DNA of 64,000 nt, from positions 12,315,403 to 12,379,402 of the forward strand of contig ML681981.1 of NCBI GenBank assembly GCA_007922195.1. The letters are read 5' to 3'. Each line of letters opens with the position of its first letter. Position 1 is the stretch's first letter. Shown in pieces: positions 26,161-38,100 of this stretch. Origin of the DNA: Podocnemis expansa (lineage: Eukaryota > Chordata > Testudines > Podocnemididae). The notes under the pieces are model-generated. The model was not told the origin of the DNA and did not search any database. It saw only the letters and a program-made list of their open reading frames with translations. Both the position numbers and the translations under genes were made by a program.

Positions 26161-29100
26161 ATGTTGGCGGCAGGGATCGGCGCCTTGTCCTGGCTCGGAG
26201 CCGCGGCCACGGCGCTGCTGGCCCTGGGACTCCTCCTCGCCGCCTCCCGGCACCTGTGGGCTCTGCGGTGGGCGCTGAGCCGGGACCCGGGCAGCGCCCT
26301 GCCCCTGCCCAAGGGCTCCATGGGGTGGCCCTTCTTCGGGGAGACCCTGCACTGGCTGGTCCAGGTAAAGTCCGCCGGCGGGGCTGGGGGTGGGGGCTGG
26401 CGGGGCGGGAGGACGAGCCGGGGATCCCTCGAGTCCTTCCCCCCAGGCGGGGCATCCGCAGACGTGAGCGCCTTGCCGTGTCCGCTCCCTCCAGGGCGCC
26501 AGTTTTCACAGCTCCCGGCGGGAGAGGTACGGGCCCGTCTTCAAGACCCACCTGCTGGGCCGGCCCGTCATCCGCGTGAGCGGGGCCGAAAACGTCCGCA
26601 AGATCCTGCTGGGGGAGCACAGCCTGGTCAGCACCCAGTGGCCGCAGAGCACCCGCATCATCCTGGGCTGCAACACCCTGCTCGGCTCCGCCGGCGAGCT
26701 GCACCGGCACAGGAGGAAGGTGAGAGCCCAGCCCGGGGCAGAGGGGGAGGGGGCCGGGGGCCTGCTGTACCGATACAAATAAGTGGATCCACATCCCGCC
26801 CGCATCGGCAAAAAAAGGTCAGCGGATATCCGTGTTGTATCCGCGGGTGCGGATATAAGGCGGATATCCGCGGATCTGCAGCGCTCTACCGCGGGGCAGG
26901 AGCCGGCGGAGAGCTCGGATCCGCATCTAAAGCCCGCCTGCTGCGGCAAAGGGCAGGGAAGCGGGTCCCTGGGGGAGGAGGTTGCCATTAGCCCCCCGGA
27001 GCCCGGCAGAGCCGCGGTGGGGAGCCAGACAAACAGCCAGCCCAACCCGACGGCCTTTAACTCTCTCCCTTCCCTCCCAGATCCTGGCTGGAGTCTTCAG
27101 CCGCGCCGCCCTGGACAGCTACATCCCCGGCATCCAGCGAGTGGTGAAGTGGGAGCTCCGGGGCTGGTGCAGGGAGCCGGGCCCCGTCACGGTTTATTCC
27201 TCCGCTAAAACCTTGACTTTCCGCATTGCAGCTCGGCTCCTCTTGGGCCTCAGCCTGGAGGAAAAGCAGTTCAAGGACCTGGCCAAAACCTTTGAGCAGC
27301 TGGTGGAAAACCTTTTCTCCCTGCCCCTGAACCTGCCCTTCAGTGGGCTGCGCAAGGTACTGGGCCCCCCTCTGCTCCGCCGCCTAGCCCGGCTCGGCAT
27401 TTGCGTCCCGAGCCAAAGCGGACCAAATGCCCGGCTTGTCCAGCACCAGCCTGGAAGCTAGAAATGCAGGGCCGGGAAAACAGCGTGCCGTCTTATGCTG
27501 CAAGGGTCTTGCACTGGACGTAGCTTTTGGTAGCAACAGGTGGGTGCTGCGCCCCCCTAGACTACAGGGAGTCCTTCCTGCCCTCCCCCAGGAAAGGGGC
27601 CCAGAGGGCTAACTTCTGACAGCCCCCCCGTATGAGCCAGGCTTCATTGGTGGATCACTTACAATGGTCAATTAATTTCTGCCCCCCTCTTTTTGCATGG
27701 GTTGCCTGTAATTGTCAGGTTATTCTCTTCTTACTGGTTGAGTTGCACCTCCTGGCCATGTCTTTCTGTTACTTGCTGGCTATTTGCTTCCCCCGCCTTG
27801 GCTTCAATTTCTCTGTCTATGGTCCTGGTTGACAGCTGGGCATGGTGCAGCTAGGGTTTTCTCTGGAGCAAATTTGGGTTCTGGGCTCCTGTATTCCCAG
27901 CTGGAGAGGAATCTGTCAAGGTCCTTTCCACTTTCCACAGACCATTGGCTTTGCTGGCATCACAGTGGCCTCTGGCTTTGACATGACAGGCACCTGTGCT
28001 GACTGCACCTGTGTGCTGGCTCAGAGCCTGTCATTTCCTCATCTACTGGAGACACAAGCCAGTGACCTGTTTGTGCCTGCCTCTGTGGGGCAGGATGTGG
28101 GAGAGGGCTAGACAAGGATTGGTAGATCCTAAGGACAGAAGGGACTGCAGCGATCTCCCACTCTGACCTCCTGTATTAGCACAGGCCATAGGATTTTCCC
28201 CCAAAATAACAGCTGGAGCAGATCTTTTAGGGAAAAAAAATCCAATCTTGATTTAAAAGTGTTCAGTGGCAGAAATTGTTGGTAAATTGTTTTCAGAGCT
28301 AAGCAGCTGGCTGTTAAACATATATGACATAATTGCCAGTCTGAATTTGTCTGTCTGCAGCTTCCAGCCATTGGATTGTGTTAAACCTTTCCTTGCTCGA
28401 TTGATTTGGTCCCCATGTAAATGTTTACAAACAGTCATCCTCACCTCTTTACCTTTTTCTTCTTGAGCTAAATAAAGGGAGCTCCTTGTGTCTGTCAGTA
28501 TAGAGAGCTCAATGTATACGTTTGATTATATTGCATGATCTCTTGGGTATGCGTATGACACACACAGCGTTTGGGGGTGTGATTTTCTAGGGTTTTGAAA
28601 AAGCAAATGGAAAATGAATCGAACTTGTGCCATATAGCGTCATATGAATAGCCACATGGGTAAACAGAATTGGAGTCTTTGGAGCTCTCCAACAGACCTC
28701 TGCCATTTGAGCCAAAGGAATAATTGCTAGCACTAGTATATTATTCCCTGTGTAGATTAGCAATAGAGGAGGAGGAGGCTTATGTTCCCAGTGGATTTTA
28801 GGCATATTTGCTGACAGCAGAGAAATGGTGAGATTCAGGGCACTTGGGTTTAATTCTAGGCTCTGGAGGGAAGTGTCCTAGAAAACAGACTCTTCTGCCT
28901 CCCACTCTAATGTAGCCTTTCTATCCTATCCCCTTCAGTCACCAATGTCTTCTGCACATCCAATCTCCTTGCCCAGCCTGTCCCAGTTCACCTCAGCTCC
29001 TTGATTCCTCATCTCCAATGTCCTTGCCCAGTGCCTAGCCACTCTCAGGTCCCCCAGCTTCTGGTCTGGTCTTCTTCTGTCCCTGCCTTTTCAGGCTCTT

Positions 29101-32100
29101 TGTCCCAGTCTGTTTGCTCAGCCAGGCCCAGTTCTCCCCTGATTCCTTTTCAGATCTGTCCTTCCTCCCCTCATGTCCCACCTTCCCCACATCCCATTTT
29201 CCTGGTCCAGTTACCTCTCTGAGGTCACACTAGCTCCTAATGGCTCATTCTGGCCTTAAAATCTATGAACCCTCCATTCCCTCCCTCCCCCAGCTCCCCG
29301 TCCAAGTCTCCTGCCCAACCAATCCAGGTTTCACACCATCTCAACATCTAGTCCCAATTTACCTTCTCTCTTCCCCTGTGGCCTGCCTTCAGTCTCAGTC
29401 CTGTATCTTTTCTTCATAGCCTCCCTCTTCTAATTACTCCTCCAGCTGGCTTTTGCCCCTTGTGTATTGAAATCAGGCTGTTTCCTCCCATGTGCTATCT
29501 GCATCTAGCAGGGTGCTGGGACCCTGAGAGCACAGGAGAGACAGTTCAGTATCTGGCTCTGGCATGGATTGTAGCAGCCCAGAGTTACTATTTCGCATGA
29601 GGTCCTTTCAGCACCGTGGAGACCCAAGCTGGAGCAGATGGGATTTCCAGAGTTTTTAGCTGTGAGGATTTAGCTAGATTCAAGGGCTTATAATGGTGAA
29701 ATCTGTGTGAATGTTCATAGAGATGGAAAAAGGCTCCCCCCAACCCCAGATGGAGGGGTAGAGACTCTCAAATAGAAGTTCACCGAAATCTTTTATCATG
29801 TGCAAAACAATGAATTTTTCATTAGCCTTGTTTTTGGAAAGGCTAAAATCTTTTGGCCAAAATTTGCTAAAATAGTTAAGCCTTATGTAGCCAGCTGGCA
29901 TGGAAAAAAATTTCATCCCAAACAGCTGAAGTTTGGCAAAGCTATAAGGAGAAAGGGTCCTGTAATGGGAAGTGTTGTGCAACCTTAAGAAGTGGTACTA
30001 CTACCCTATCTTGCATACCGTTTTGATTATTAGTGCTACTGTGCAGATGCTCAGTGGGGCTGGTGGCCTGTACCAATATTGTGACAGAGTCACTGTGTTT
30101 AATGCAGGAGGGAACCACCAGGTCATCTCGTCTGGCCTCCTGTAGATGGCTCTATAATAATATTGTCCTAGCAAAATCTGTGCCTGGATTTCTTTCAGGT
30201 TAGATTACCCAGTCTCTGGGCTTCTGAAGCAAGGCGCTCTCTAGTCAGATGAGGCCAGCCTGAGACAGCCTTCTTGCTGTGGAACCATATACCCCTTATA
30301 TTTGGAATGCATTTCTACTTCAGACAGTGACAACTTCAAAGTGACGCCTCCATATACATTAGATGTTTGGTTGCACAGCATGGTTCTTTAAAGGAAATGC
30401 ACCCTTCTGAGAGAGACATTACTTATGACTCTTTTGGGTGTGGTTATTAAGAATTTAGCTAGCCTGGTTGTCTAGAATAGTGAATCCCTTTGTCACTTTC
30501 TTTGAAAAGTCACTGGAATATTATGGCTGCCTGCATTACACTGGGGTTGGCCTCTTGAGTTAGCCTTTTGTCCAGATAGCAGAGAGCGTCCCTTGGCCTG
30601 AGCAGAAACTGAGTCTGTTCATGGCAGTCAGCAAGAGGCAATGTGGCTTTAAAATCCAAGGGAAGTGCTGCCCAAAGAATACTTCATTGCTTCCCTGCTC
30701 AAGTGTTCCTGGCTTAGGCAGCAATCTTCCGCTTATAGAGTGTGCTGGAGTCTACAGGGAGAAGCTACTGAATTCCCAACAGTGCAGCCTGGCCTAGCAC
30801 CAACTAATGACACTAAAGACAAACCCAGTCTTGAAGAAGAGCTCTGTGTGGCTCCGAGCCCATCTCTCTCACCAGCGTATGTTGGTCCCAGAAAAGATCT
30901 CTCCTCCCACTTGCTCTGTTTCACAAAGACAAATGAATTTGTCCTTTTCACTTTCTTAATTGAGAGATGTCAGATTAAAGTGCAAAATAATCCTGGATTT
31001 CAGCTCCTGTTATTAGGAAATTAGAAATGCCGCTGGTGCTATTCTTGGGGTCCTTGATTGCCATTCACTCTAGGTAGGGTTTTTTTCTGAGTCTCCTCTT
31101 ACAGTGCTTCACTAGTGCAGCAGGGCTGGACTGTCCCTGACCCATCACGTCTGACTCTTCGCAGGGGATCAAGGCCCGGGATATGTTACATGACTACATG
31201 GAGAAAGCCATCACAGCAAAACTGCAGAGAAAGAACACGGAGGGTCAGAGTGATGCCCTGGATTTCATAATAAACAGTGCCAAGGAACATGGCAAAGAGT
31301 TCACCATACAGGAGCTGAAGGTAAAGAGAATCAATCTCCTTTGCTGTTTTATCTTCTAACTGTCTTTAAGCAGTTTGACTGGGCAGGCACCAGACAGCCC
31401 CTGGTCTCTGCCTTTGTTTTACCCACCTGGGAGAACCCATGAAAAAATAATGAAACCCACAATAAGCCATCTTCCTCACCCTAACCTCACACCATCCAGT
31501 GGCACTAAACATCACTTGGTCACCTGGACGAAATAAAGCTCTGAAGCGGGGAGCGGGCAGGATCCTTGGAAATGCAAGGATATCCCAAGAGAGAGTTGAC
31601 ATGTAACATCTAAGGTAGGTACCCAGCAGAGTAAGGTGAGCTCTGCAGCATCTCACCAGTACCAGGGCTGGCCCAAGGGTTTTTGGTGCCCTCAGTGAAC
31701 TATGATTTTGGCACCCCCCTCCTCCACACGTTATAAGAGATAACATATTAGCATATTTTTTTTAAATAGCAAAACAAATCACTTCCATCTAATTTGGCAC
31801 TCCTCAATGTCTGCACCCTAGGCGACCTCCTAGTTCACCTACATACTTGGGCCAGCCCTGACCAGTACCACCCTGAGCAGACAGCAGGTGAGGCAAACAG
31901 ATACAAAGAGTGGGTCAGCCCTGCAGATGTCCTTTTCATAGCCACTTTGCCTTTGAACTATTTTGATAGTTTAAAAGTAAATAAATGACTCTCTGGCCCT
32001 TGCACTTGCTATATCCTCTTGGCTTTCATTCCAGGCATCTGCCTGACTTACAGGACCACTGCTAGGTTTGCCCAGCTCTGATGGGGCTCCTTGCCATCCA

Positions 32101-35100
32101 TGTATTCTCAAGACACTTCAAAATATCACTTTTGACATGATAGAGCCATCCTTGCAGTCCCCACGTCTACTGTAGTCGGGGGGGTGGAGTATGCCTCTGC
32201 ATCCTGGAGGGCTGTAAATGCAGAAATCTTTGAAGCAAGGTATCGGAATGAGAAGGAATGATGGATTTGGGGCATTCCCTACAACCTGCTCATCAATGTG
32301 ATTATGCAGAATGTCCTGGGGCAAGGGAGGGTGTGCAGATCAGTGCCCATGAGACAGCACCATGGGCCAAATCCGGCAGTTCTTACTTTAGCAATGCTCC
32401 TCATTGAAAGCCATGGGAATTGGCCTATGAACTGAGAAAGGATTTGTCCTTAGTGGCCAGTCAGTTCATCCCACCAAGCTAGTCTGGTGTCACTATGGAT
32501 GTGAGATATGCAAATCTGAGCTGCTATTTATAAAGGTTGGAGCAGTTGCAGTAGCTGGTTTAAATCTATTTACAATTGTGGGGTTTTAATATTGTATGGA
32601 GGTGACAGTCCAGGGCCTGGTCTTGCTGTGAAACCCAGAATGGGTAGCTGACCTTCTGTATCTTTCGCTTCTCTGGCTGCAAATCAGCTTCCAGACTTGG
32701 TGCCCCCACTTGGGTTCCCAAAACCAGGCATCTTTGAAGTCCTTCTAGGTCAGGGGTCTCAAACTCATATCATCATGAGGGCCGCATGAGGACTAGTACA
32801 TTATGCCGAGGGCCATGCCTGTGAAACCTTTTCATACAATAGTATTGCAAATATTGGTAAAAATAGTGCTGTTGCAGGCCAGATAGCTTTAGGGCCTGCA
32901 GGCCACATGTTTGAGACCTCTTTTCTAGGTTTTCTTGTTTCCTGAGCAGATGTGAAGCCAGTTTCAGGGTATGAGATGCCGTTAATTTGGAAAGTAAAAA
33001 CTATGCTTCTTAGCCTCCTTCCTGATGAAATCCTGGCCCCCTTGGCTCCAAAGCCCCCTCCCCCCAGTATTTGCAGCAACACAGAATCTCCTGACTGGAG
33101 ATTTGATGGGTATGGTTGGGGCCAAACCCTAAAATATGTGGAACCCACCAAAGGGGTGCCCAGTCTGCCAATAGGGAACCATGGGCTGCTTTTCTTCTGA
33201 GTAAAAACCAAGGGTCTGGGAGGGAACTGGCAAGCAGTTCTGTGTGTAGTCCCACTTTGTAGGAGGACCCCCCCCCAACACATTTTAATACTAGGTTACC
33301 AGGAAAACAATTAACTGTAGATTTTAATTAAAATGACCCAGTGAATTGATCTCGATCTTTCAGAAAATCTAAACTGTGGGACAAAACTAGTTGCCTGACT
33401 TGTAAATGTTGCTAATGAAGGCAACATCCTCCCGGAGAGCTCGGTGTAACTAGAATAGCGGGGGTGTGAAGTGGTCACCACCCTCTTTGTAAAACTGAGC
33501 TCGGGCCCTGTCCTGTGATATCTGGCAGCTCATACCCGAGGAAAGCATGTTAGAAAAATAACCAGAGGAGCCCCAGGCGAGCCCCGTGGGGACTGGGCCG
33601 GGGGTGAGAGGCTGAGGGGCTCCTTCCAGTGGCCATACTGGGCAGTAATGGGGAGGGGTCGGCACCTGCACAGCTGGAGCCTCCCACAGCAGATGTTCGT
33701 GAAGAGCCCTGGCTGCGGCGTGGGCGAGGATTTACCTTCACCGGCCAGTGGAGCTGCGGCGTTTACTAAAATAAAAGAGGCAGCGGAAATTAATGTAGCC
33801 AAAGGGTCTGCCTAGGTAAAACATCCTGTTGCTTTCCAGCAGTGGAGACCTACACCTGAGAGACTCGAAGTAGCAGCACCAGAGACACACTAATTTCCTG
33901 ACTTGGCAATGATTTGCAGGGGGCGCTTTCCACCCCCCGGCGAAGGGCACTCAAGGCACGAAAGCAACAATCCAGGTTAAAAGGCCGCAGTTTTGTGGAC
34001 ATCCCGCTGCGGCAGAAGGACCCGGGTGCAGGGCCGCGCTCAGGGCCATGGGGACCGTCGCAGGGGCTTGGCACCTCGCTCTCCCAGCCGGCCCCCAAAG
34101 AAATTCAGAGGGGCGATGAAAGCGGGAAGGAAAACGGGCTGTTCCCGCTCCTCTTGCCATGGTGCCCCAGCTGGCAGAAGAAGCAGGGGAGTCTCCCAAA
34201 CAGCGGCTGTGCGGCTCTGAGGGAGGGGAATAAAAACCTCCCCAGCCTCCAGCTCCGGATCAGCCTTTCACAGCCTCGCCACCGCCCGGATCCGGAGCAT
34301 CCTCCGCCGGCCGCTTGGCAGGGGTCTGCTCCGCCCCGCTGGCTCCAGGGGCCCGGGCCGAGGGAGGGTTTGGAGCGGCCCCGGACACGCAGCCTGCAGA
34401 GCCGGGGCTGGAGCCAGGGATGCCCCGCAAAAGCCCCTGGCCCCTTCCCCTGCCCGATCCGCCGGAGCGTTCACACTGCGGGAAATAAACCCCACGCCGG
34501 TTTGTGGCTCCCGCACCCGGGCTCTTTCTTCCCCTCCGGGCTGCCCCGGGGCCCCTCCTGACACCCGGCTGGTTACCTGCCCCCCCCCCCGCCGCCTTCC
34601 CGACACCTGGGCCGGGTAAGGTGCGGGGCTTGCCCCGCCCGGGGGACACGGCCAGGGGAGGACAGACAGACGGCCTCCTGTCCGAACCCGCTTTGTGCGG
34701 CTCGGCGCGGCTGGTCTGGCATCACATATAAAGGGAGGGAGGGCGGCGGGGCCAGAGGCGGGACCCTCTCCCAAAATTTGTTACACGCCTGAGTCCTGGC
34801 TGTGACCCAGCAGAGCCGTAACTTGAGGCACGGCAGCGGGAAAATCCCTTTAAAGGTCGGTTCAGCATCTGGCCAAATCCAGAGGTTTGGGGTCCGGCGG
34901 CGCCCGCAGCCCCTTGGGCTCTGCCCCGTGCGGCTGACACCCTCAGGGGATTTGGACGCATCCAAGATGAGTGACAGGTTTTCAGATAGTCCGCTCAGGT
35001 CACTGAGCAGGTACCAAAATGGTTGATTGACAGCCAGCCCCCCTCATGCACTCACCTCTGGGGAGAGCGAGGAATCCAGATTTTGCCAAACATCTGCACC

Positions 35101-38100
35101 AGGCTAACGCCCCATTGACTCCGGAGCTGCAGAGCTACACGCGTGTAAATGATGCCCTAGCAAGTTGTTTGTTATTTTTTACTCACTCTTGGCCTGAGTC
35201 CACTTCTGTTCATATAAATGGGAGCTGCACCTGGACCTCAGGGCGAATTTGGTCCAGATGGGAGCCTGGGGACCTCGCGGATCAACAGCGACCCTCCCAA
35301 ACGGAGAAGACCCGCCTGGCTGCTGAGAAGGGGCAAATCTGTCCCGACCAAATCAGTGCCTGGCACCTGGGCTGCCCCTCAGGCCAAACCAGCGTGAGAG
35401 TAAGCTGGTCTCCCCAGTTCTTTCTACCTCCCTTACTCTTTGTCCTGACAGTGTTTGCGAATAGTGGGCTCCATATCGTGCGTGTCTGTCACGACATGTA
35501 AGGGAGAGGGGCACTGAAAGGCTCCGTTCAGGTAAAGGAGCCGAGTAAAGGGTCCGTGGTGGTTCCAGCTCAGAGCAAGGGGTGGAAAGAGGCGGCTGGG
35601 GGCAGCCGGGTGTGACAGGGGTGGAAGTTAAACCCCAGCCGTGTTCACTGTCTCGCAGGAGACCGCGATTGAGCTGATCTTTGCTGCTTTCTTCACCACC
35701 GCCAGCGCCAGCACGTCTCTGATCCTCCTGCTCTTGAAGCACCCCTCGGTGATAGAGAAGATGAGGGAGGAGCTGGGGGCCCAGGAGCCCGACGTGCAAT
35801 GCCGCTGTCTGCCACCGGCCGCCCCCCAAAAGAAACCCTCCTGTGCCGAGCCCCGCCAAGACCCGGCGACCGTCGCTCAGCATCTCTCCCCGCCGGACGC
35901 CCGGAGTCCGCGGCTTGATCCGAAGGAGCCCGGCGCAGCCCGTGTGAACGCAGAGCAGCCAGGGAGACCCGGCGGGGCAGCCGGCTGTGAGTGTCCGCCG
36001 GAGATGAGCCTGGAGCGGCTGAGCCGCTTGCGCTACCTGGACTGTGTGATCAAGGAGGTGCTCCGGGTGCTGCCCCCCGTTTCTGGAGGCTACCGGACGG
36101 CCCTGCAGACCTTCGAGCTGGAGGTAAGGTGCCTGCGGCCGCCTCCTGGCCGCCGGTGTCAGACTCAGCAGCCCCAAGGTCCTTTCGCTTCCCTCCTCGC
36201 TTCTGGGCACCGCAAAGGCCCGATGTCCCTGGCACGGAGGGCTGCATCCTCGGCTCTTCGACGGGCCCCTTGGGGCTCCGGCCTCTGGGCTGCCCCCGGC
36301 CAGCAGGGCACCCTGCAGGGGGCGCACTCCTGGTTTGGGGCTCCCTCCCCACCCCACGAGGGGGGCCCCTGGCTCAGCTGCCCCCACCAGGCTACACCCA
36401 ATTGCTGGGGTGACCAGATGTCAGGGCAAAGAAGGACATGCCTCCTTTTTACCTCCAGCTCTTCTGTCCGGCAGGTATTTACAAATACATGATTTTGTCT
36501 GGCTTTATTTCTTATAGTGGTTCCAGTATGCTGGAACACCCCCTAATACTCTATTGTTAGGGGAAAGCCTTCCAAGGCCCCCTAAAAGCAGAAGACTATG
36601 ACATCAATCCTACATTTTCTCCATACGTCTACACATGCATTGTGATTTCGAAATAAGGATTTCGAAATGAGTTATTTGGAAATCAGTTAATTCGAATTAA
36701 GGGAAAGCCTGCAATCCAAATGGCTGTTATTTCGGAAGGGATATTTCCAAATAAAGCCGTTTGGACCCGTTCTTTCGAAACAGCTCTTTCGAAACAACAG
36801 GTCTACACAGTGTTGTTTCGACAGAACAGCTTTATTTCGAAATATCCCTTCCGAAATAACAGCCGTTTCGAGGGGGCAGGTTTTACTGTTTTGAAATGAA
36901 GATTCTCATTTCGAAACGACGAGTTCCGTCCTTTCGAAATAAGAAAACGTGATGTAGACCTAATTCCTTTTATTTCGAAATAACAAGTGTTATTTCGAAA
37001 TAAAAGTGCTGTGTAGACGAGCCCCATGTGTCCTCCAATGTCCTGCTTTTCCTACCTCCCCGGCCTCCTTTCCAGGCTTTGGGAGCTGGCAGCCGTGCCC
37101 ATTGCGGCTCTGAAAACTCTTGGGTATTGAAGGGATTTTTAAAAACGGCTCTTGTATTTCTTACATTGCCGACCCCCGCCTCAGCATGAAAGCTGTGTAA
37201 CTAGGCGGTTTGTCCGGGGAAAGAGGTTATCCTTAGTAGGAAACACCTGTTAAGGCGCAGGGTTTGATATTTTGCCAAGCGCGGATGCACCTCAGTAAGT
37301 GCAAAATAAACTTGCTCCGATTTTTTGCCGCCTCCCCCCAATTTTACATGCAGGGGAAGCACACAATACTGGGGAAGGTTGCACCCAAGAACCTGGCCGT
37401 TTAAAACAGAAAAAGAAACCCGGAAAGCCCGTAGACATCACATCTCTGGCTCGGGTTTTAAATTAATTTATTTACAGGGTATCCACAAAGGCATCCTCTT
37501 CCCTGGCTTTCCCAGGAGGCGGATTTTACCCGGAATCAGCCATTTCAAAGGTGCCCCGTGGCTGGGTGACTGTGGGGGTGGAAAGGGGGGAGCTCCCCCG
37601 GCGGGGCCGCCCCCAGTGAGCCCTCGGGGCACGCCCGGCCCCGCCGGTGGGAGAAGCAGGGTCGGGTGTGCCCGCGGTGCACGGCGCTGTACACCGGAGT
37701 CCCGCCGGTCTCATTACACGGGCGGTACCCAGCGTTCAGCGCCCCGGGGAGGTGTCCGCTGCCCTTAGAGACCCCCCGGAGGAAGGGGGGTCCCGGCTAC
37801 CCCTCTCGCTGACGCTCCCCTTCCCCCCGCAGGGCTACCAGATCCCCAAGGGCTGGGGCGTGCTGTACAGCATCCGCGACACACACGACACGGCGGCCGT
37901 GTACCGGAGCCCCCCGGCCAGCTTCGACCCGGAGCGGTTCGGCTCGGCCCGGCAGGAGGAGGGCCCGGGGGCCGCCCGCTTCCACTACATCCCCTTCGGC
38001 GGCGGGGCCCGCAGCTGCCCCGGCCAGGAGCTGGCCAAGACCATCCTCAAGCTGCTGGCCATCGAGCTGGTCTGCTCGGCCCGCTGGGAGCTGGCCACCC

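Larger units (their letters stand above)
23350..26960. promoter_or_regulatory. CpG island spanning the CYP26C1 promoter and first exons
   Basis: The base composition changes abruptly to very G+C- and CpG-rich at about 23.35 kb and stays so through the first two coding exons of CYP26C1. Long open frames on both strands here (up to about 360 codons) come from the lack of stop codons in G+C-rich DNA. The segment 23.4-24.86 kb holds no other feature I can name. Confidence 0.75.
27357..31164 (+). other. CYP26C1: CYP26C1 intron 3
   Basis: This 3.8 kb intron lies between coding exons 3 and 4. It contains a CR1-like fragment near 28120-28200, a pyrimidine-rich tract at about 28870-29470 and another possible CR1-like fragment near 30075-30180. 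I see no exon or RNA gene in the rest. Confidence 0.85.

Noticed and set aside
25432..26352. 306-codon minus-strand open frame overlapping the CYP26C1 first exon
   Set aside because: It lies in a CpG island with few stop codons, encodes low-complexity G/P/R-rich peptide and runs opposite to a confirmed exon.
35353..36387. 344-codon minus-strand open frame
   Set aside because: It is the reverse-strand shadow of CYP26C1 exon 5 in G+C-rich DNA, with no recognisable domain.
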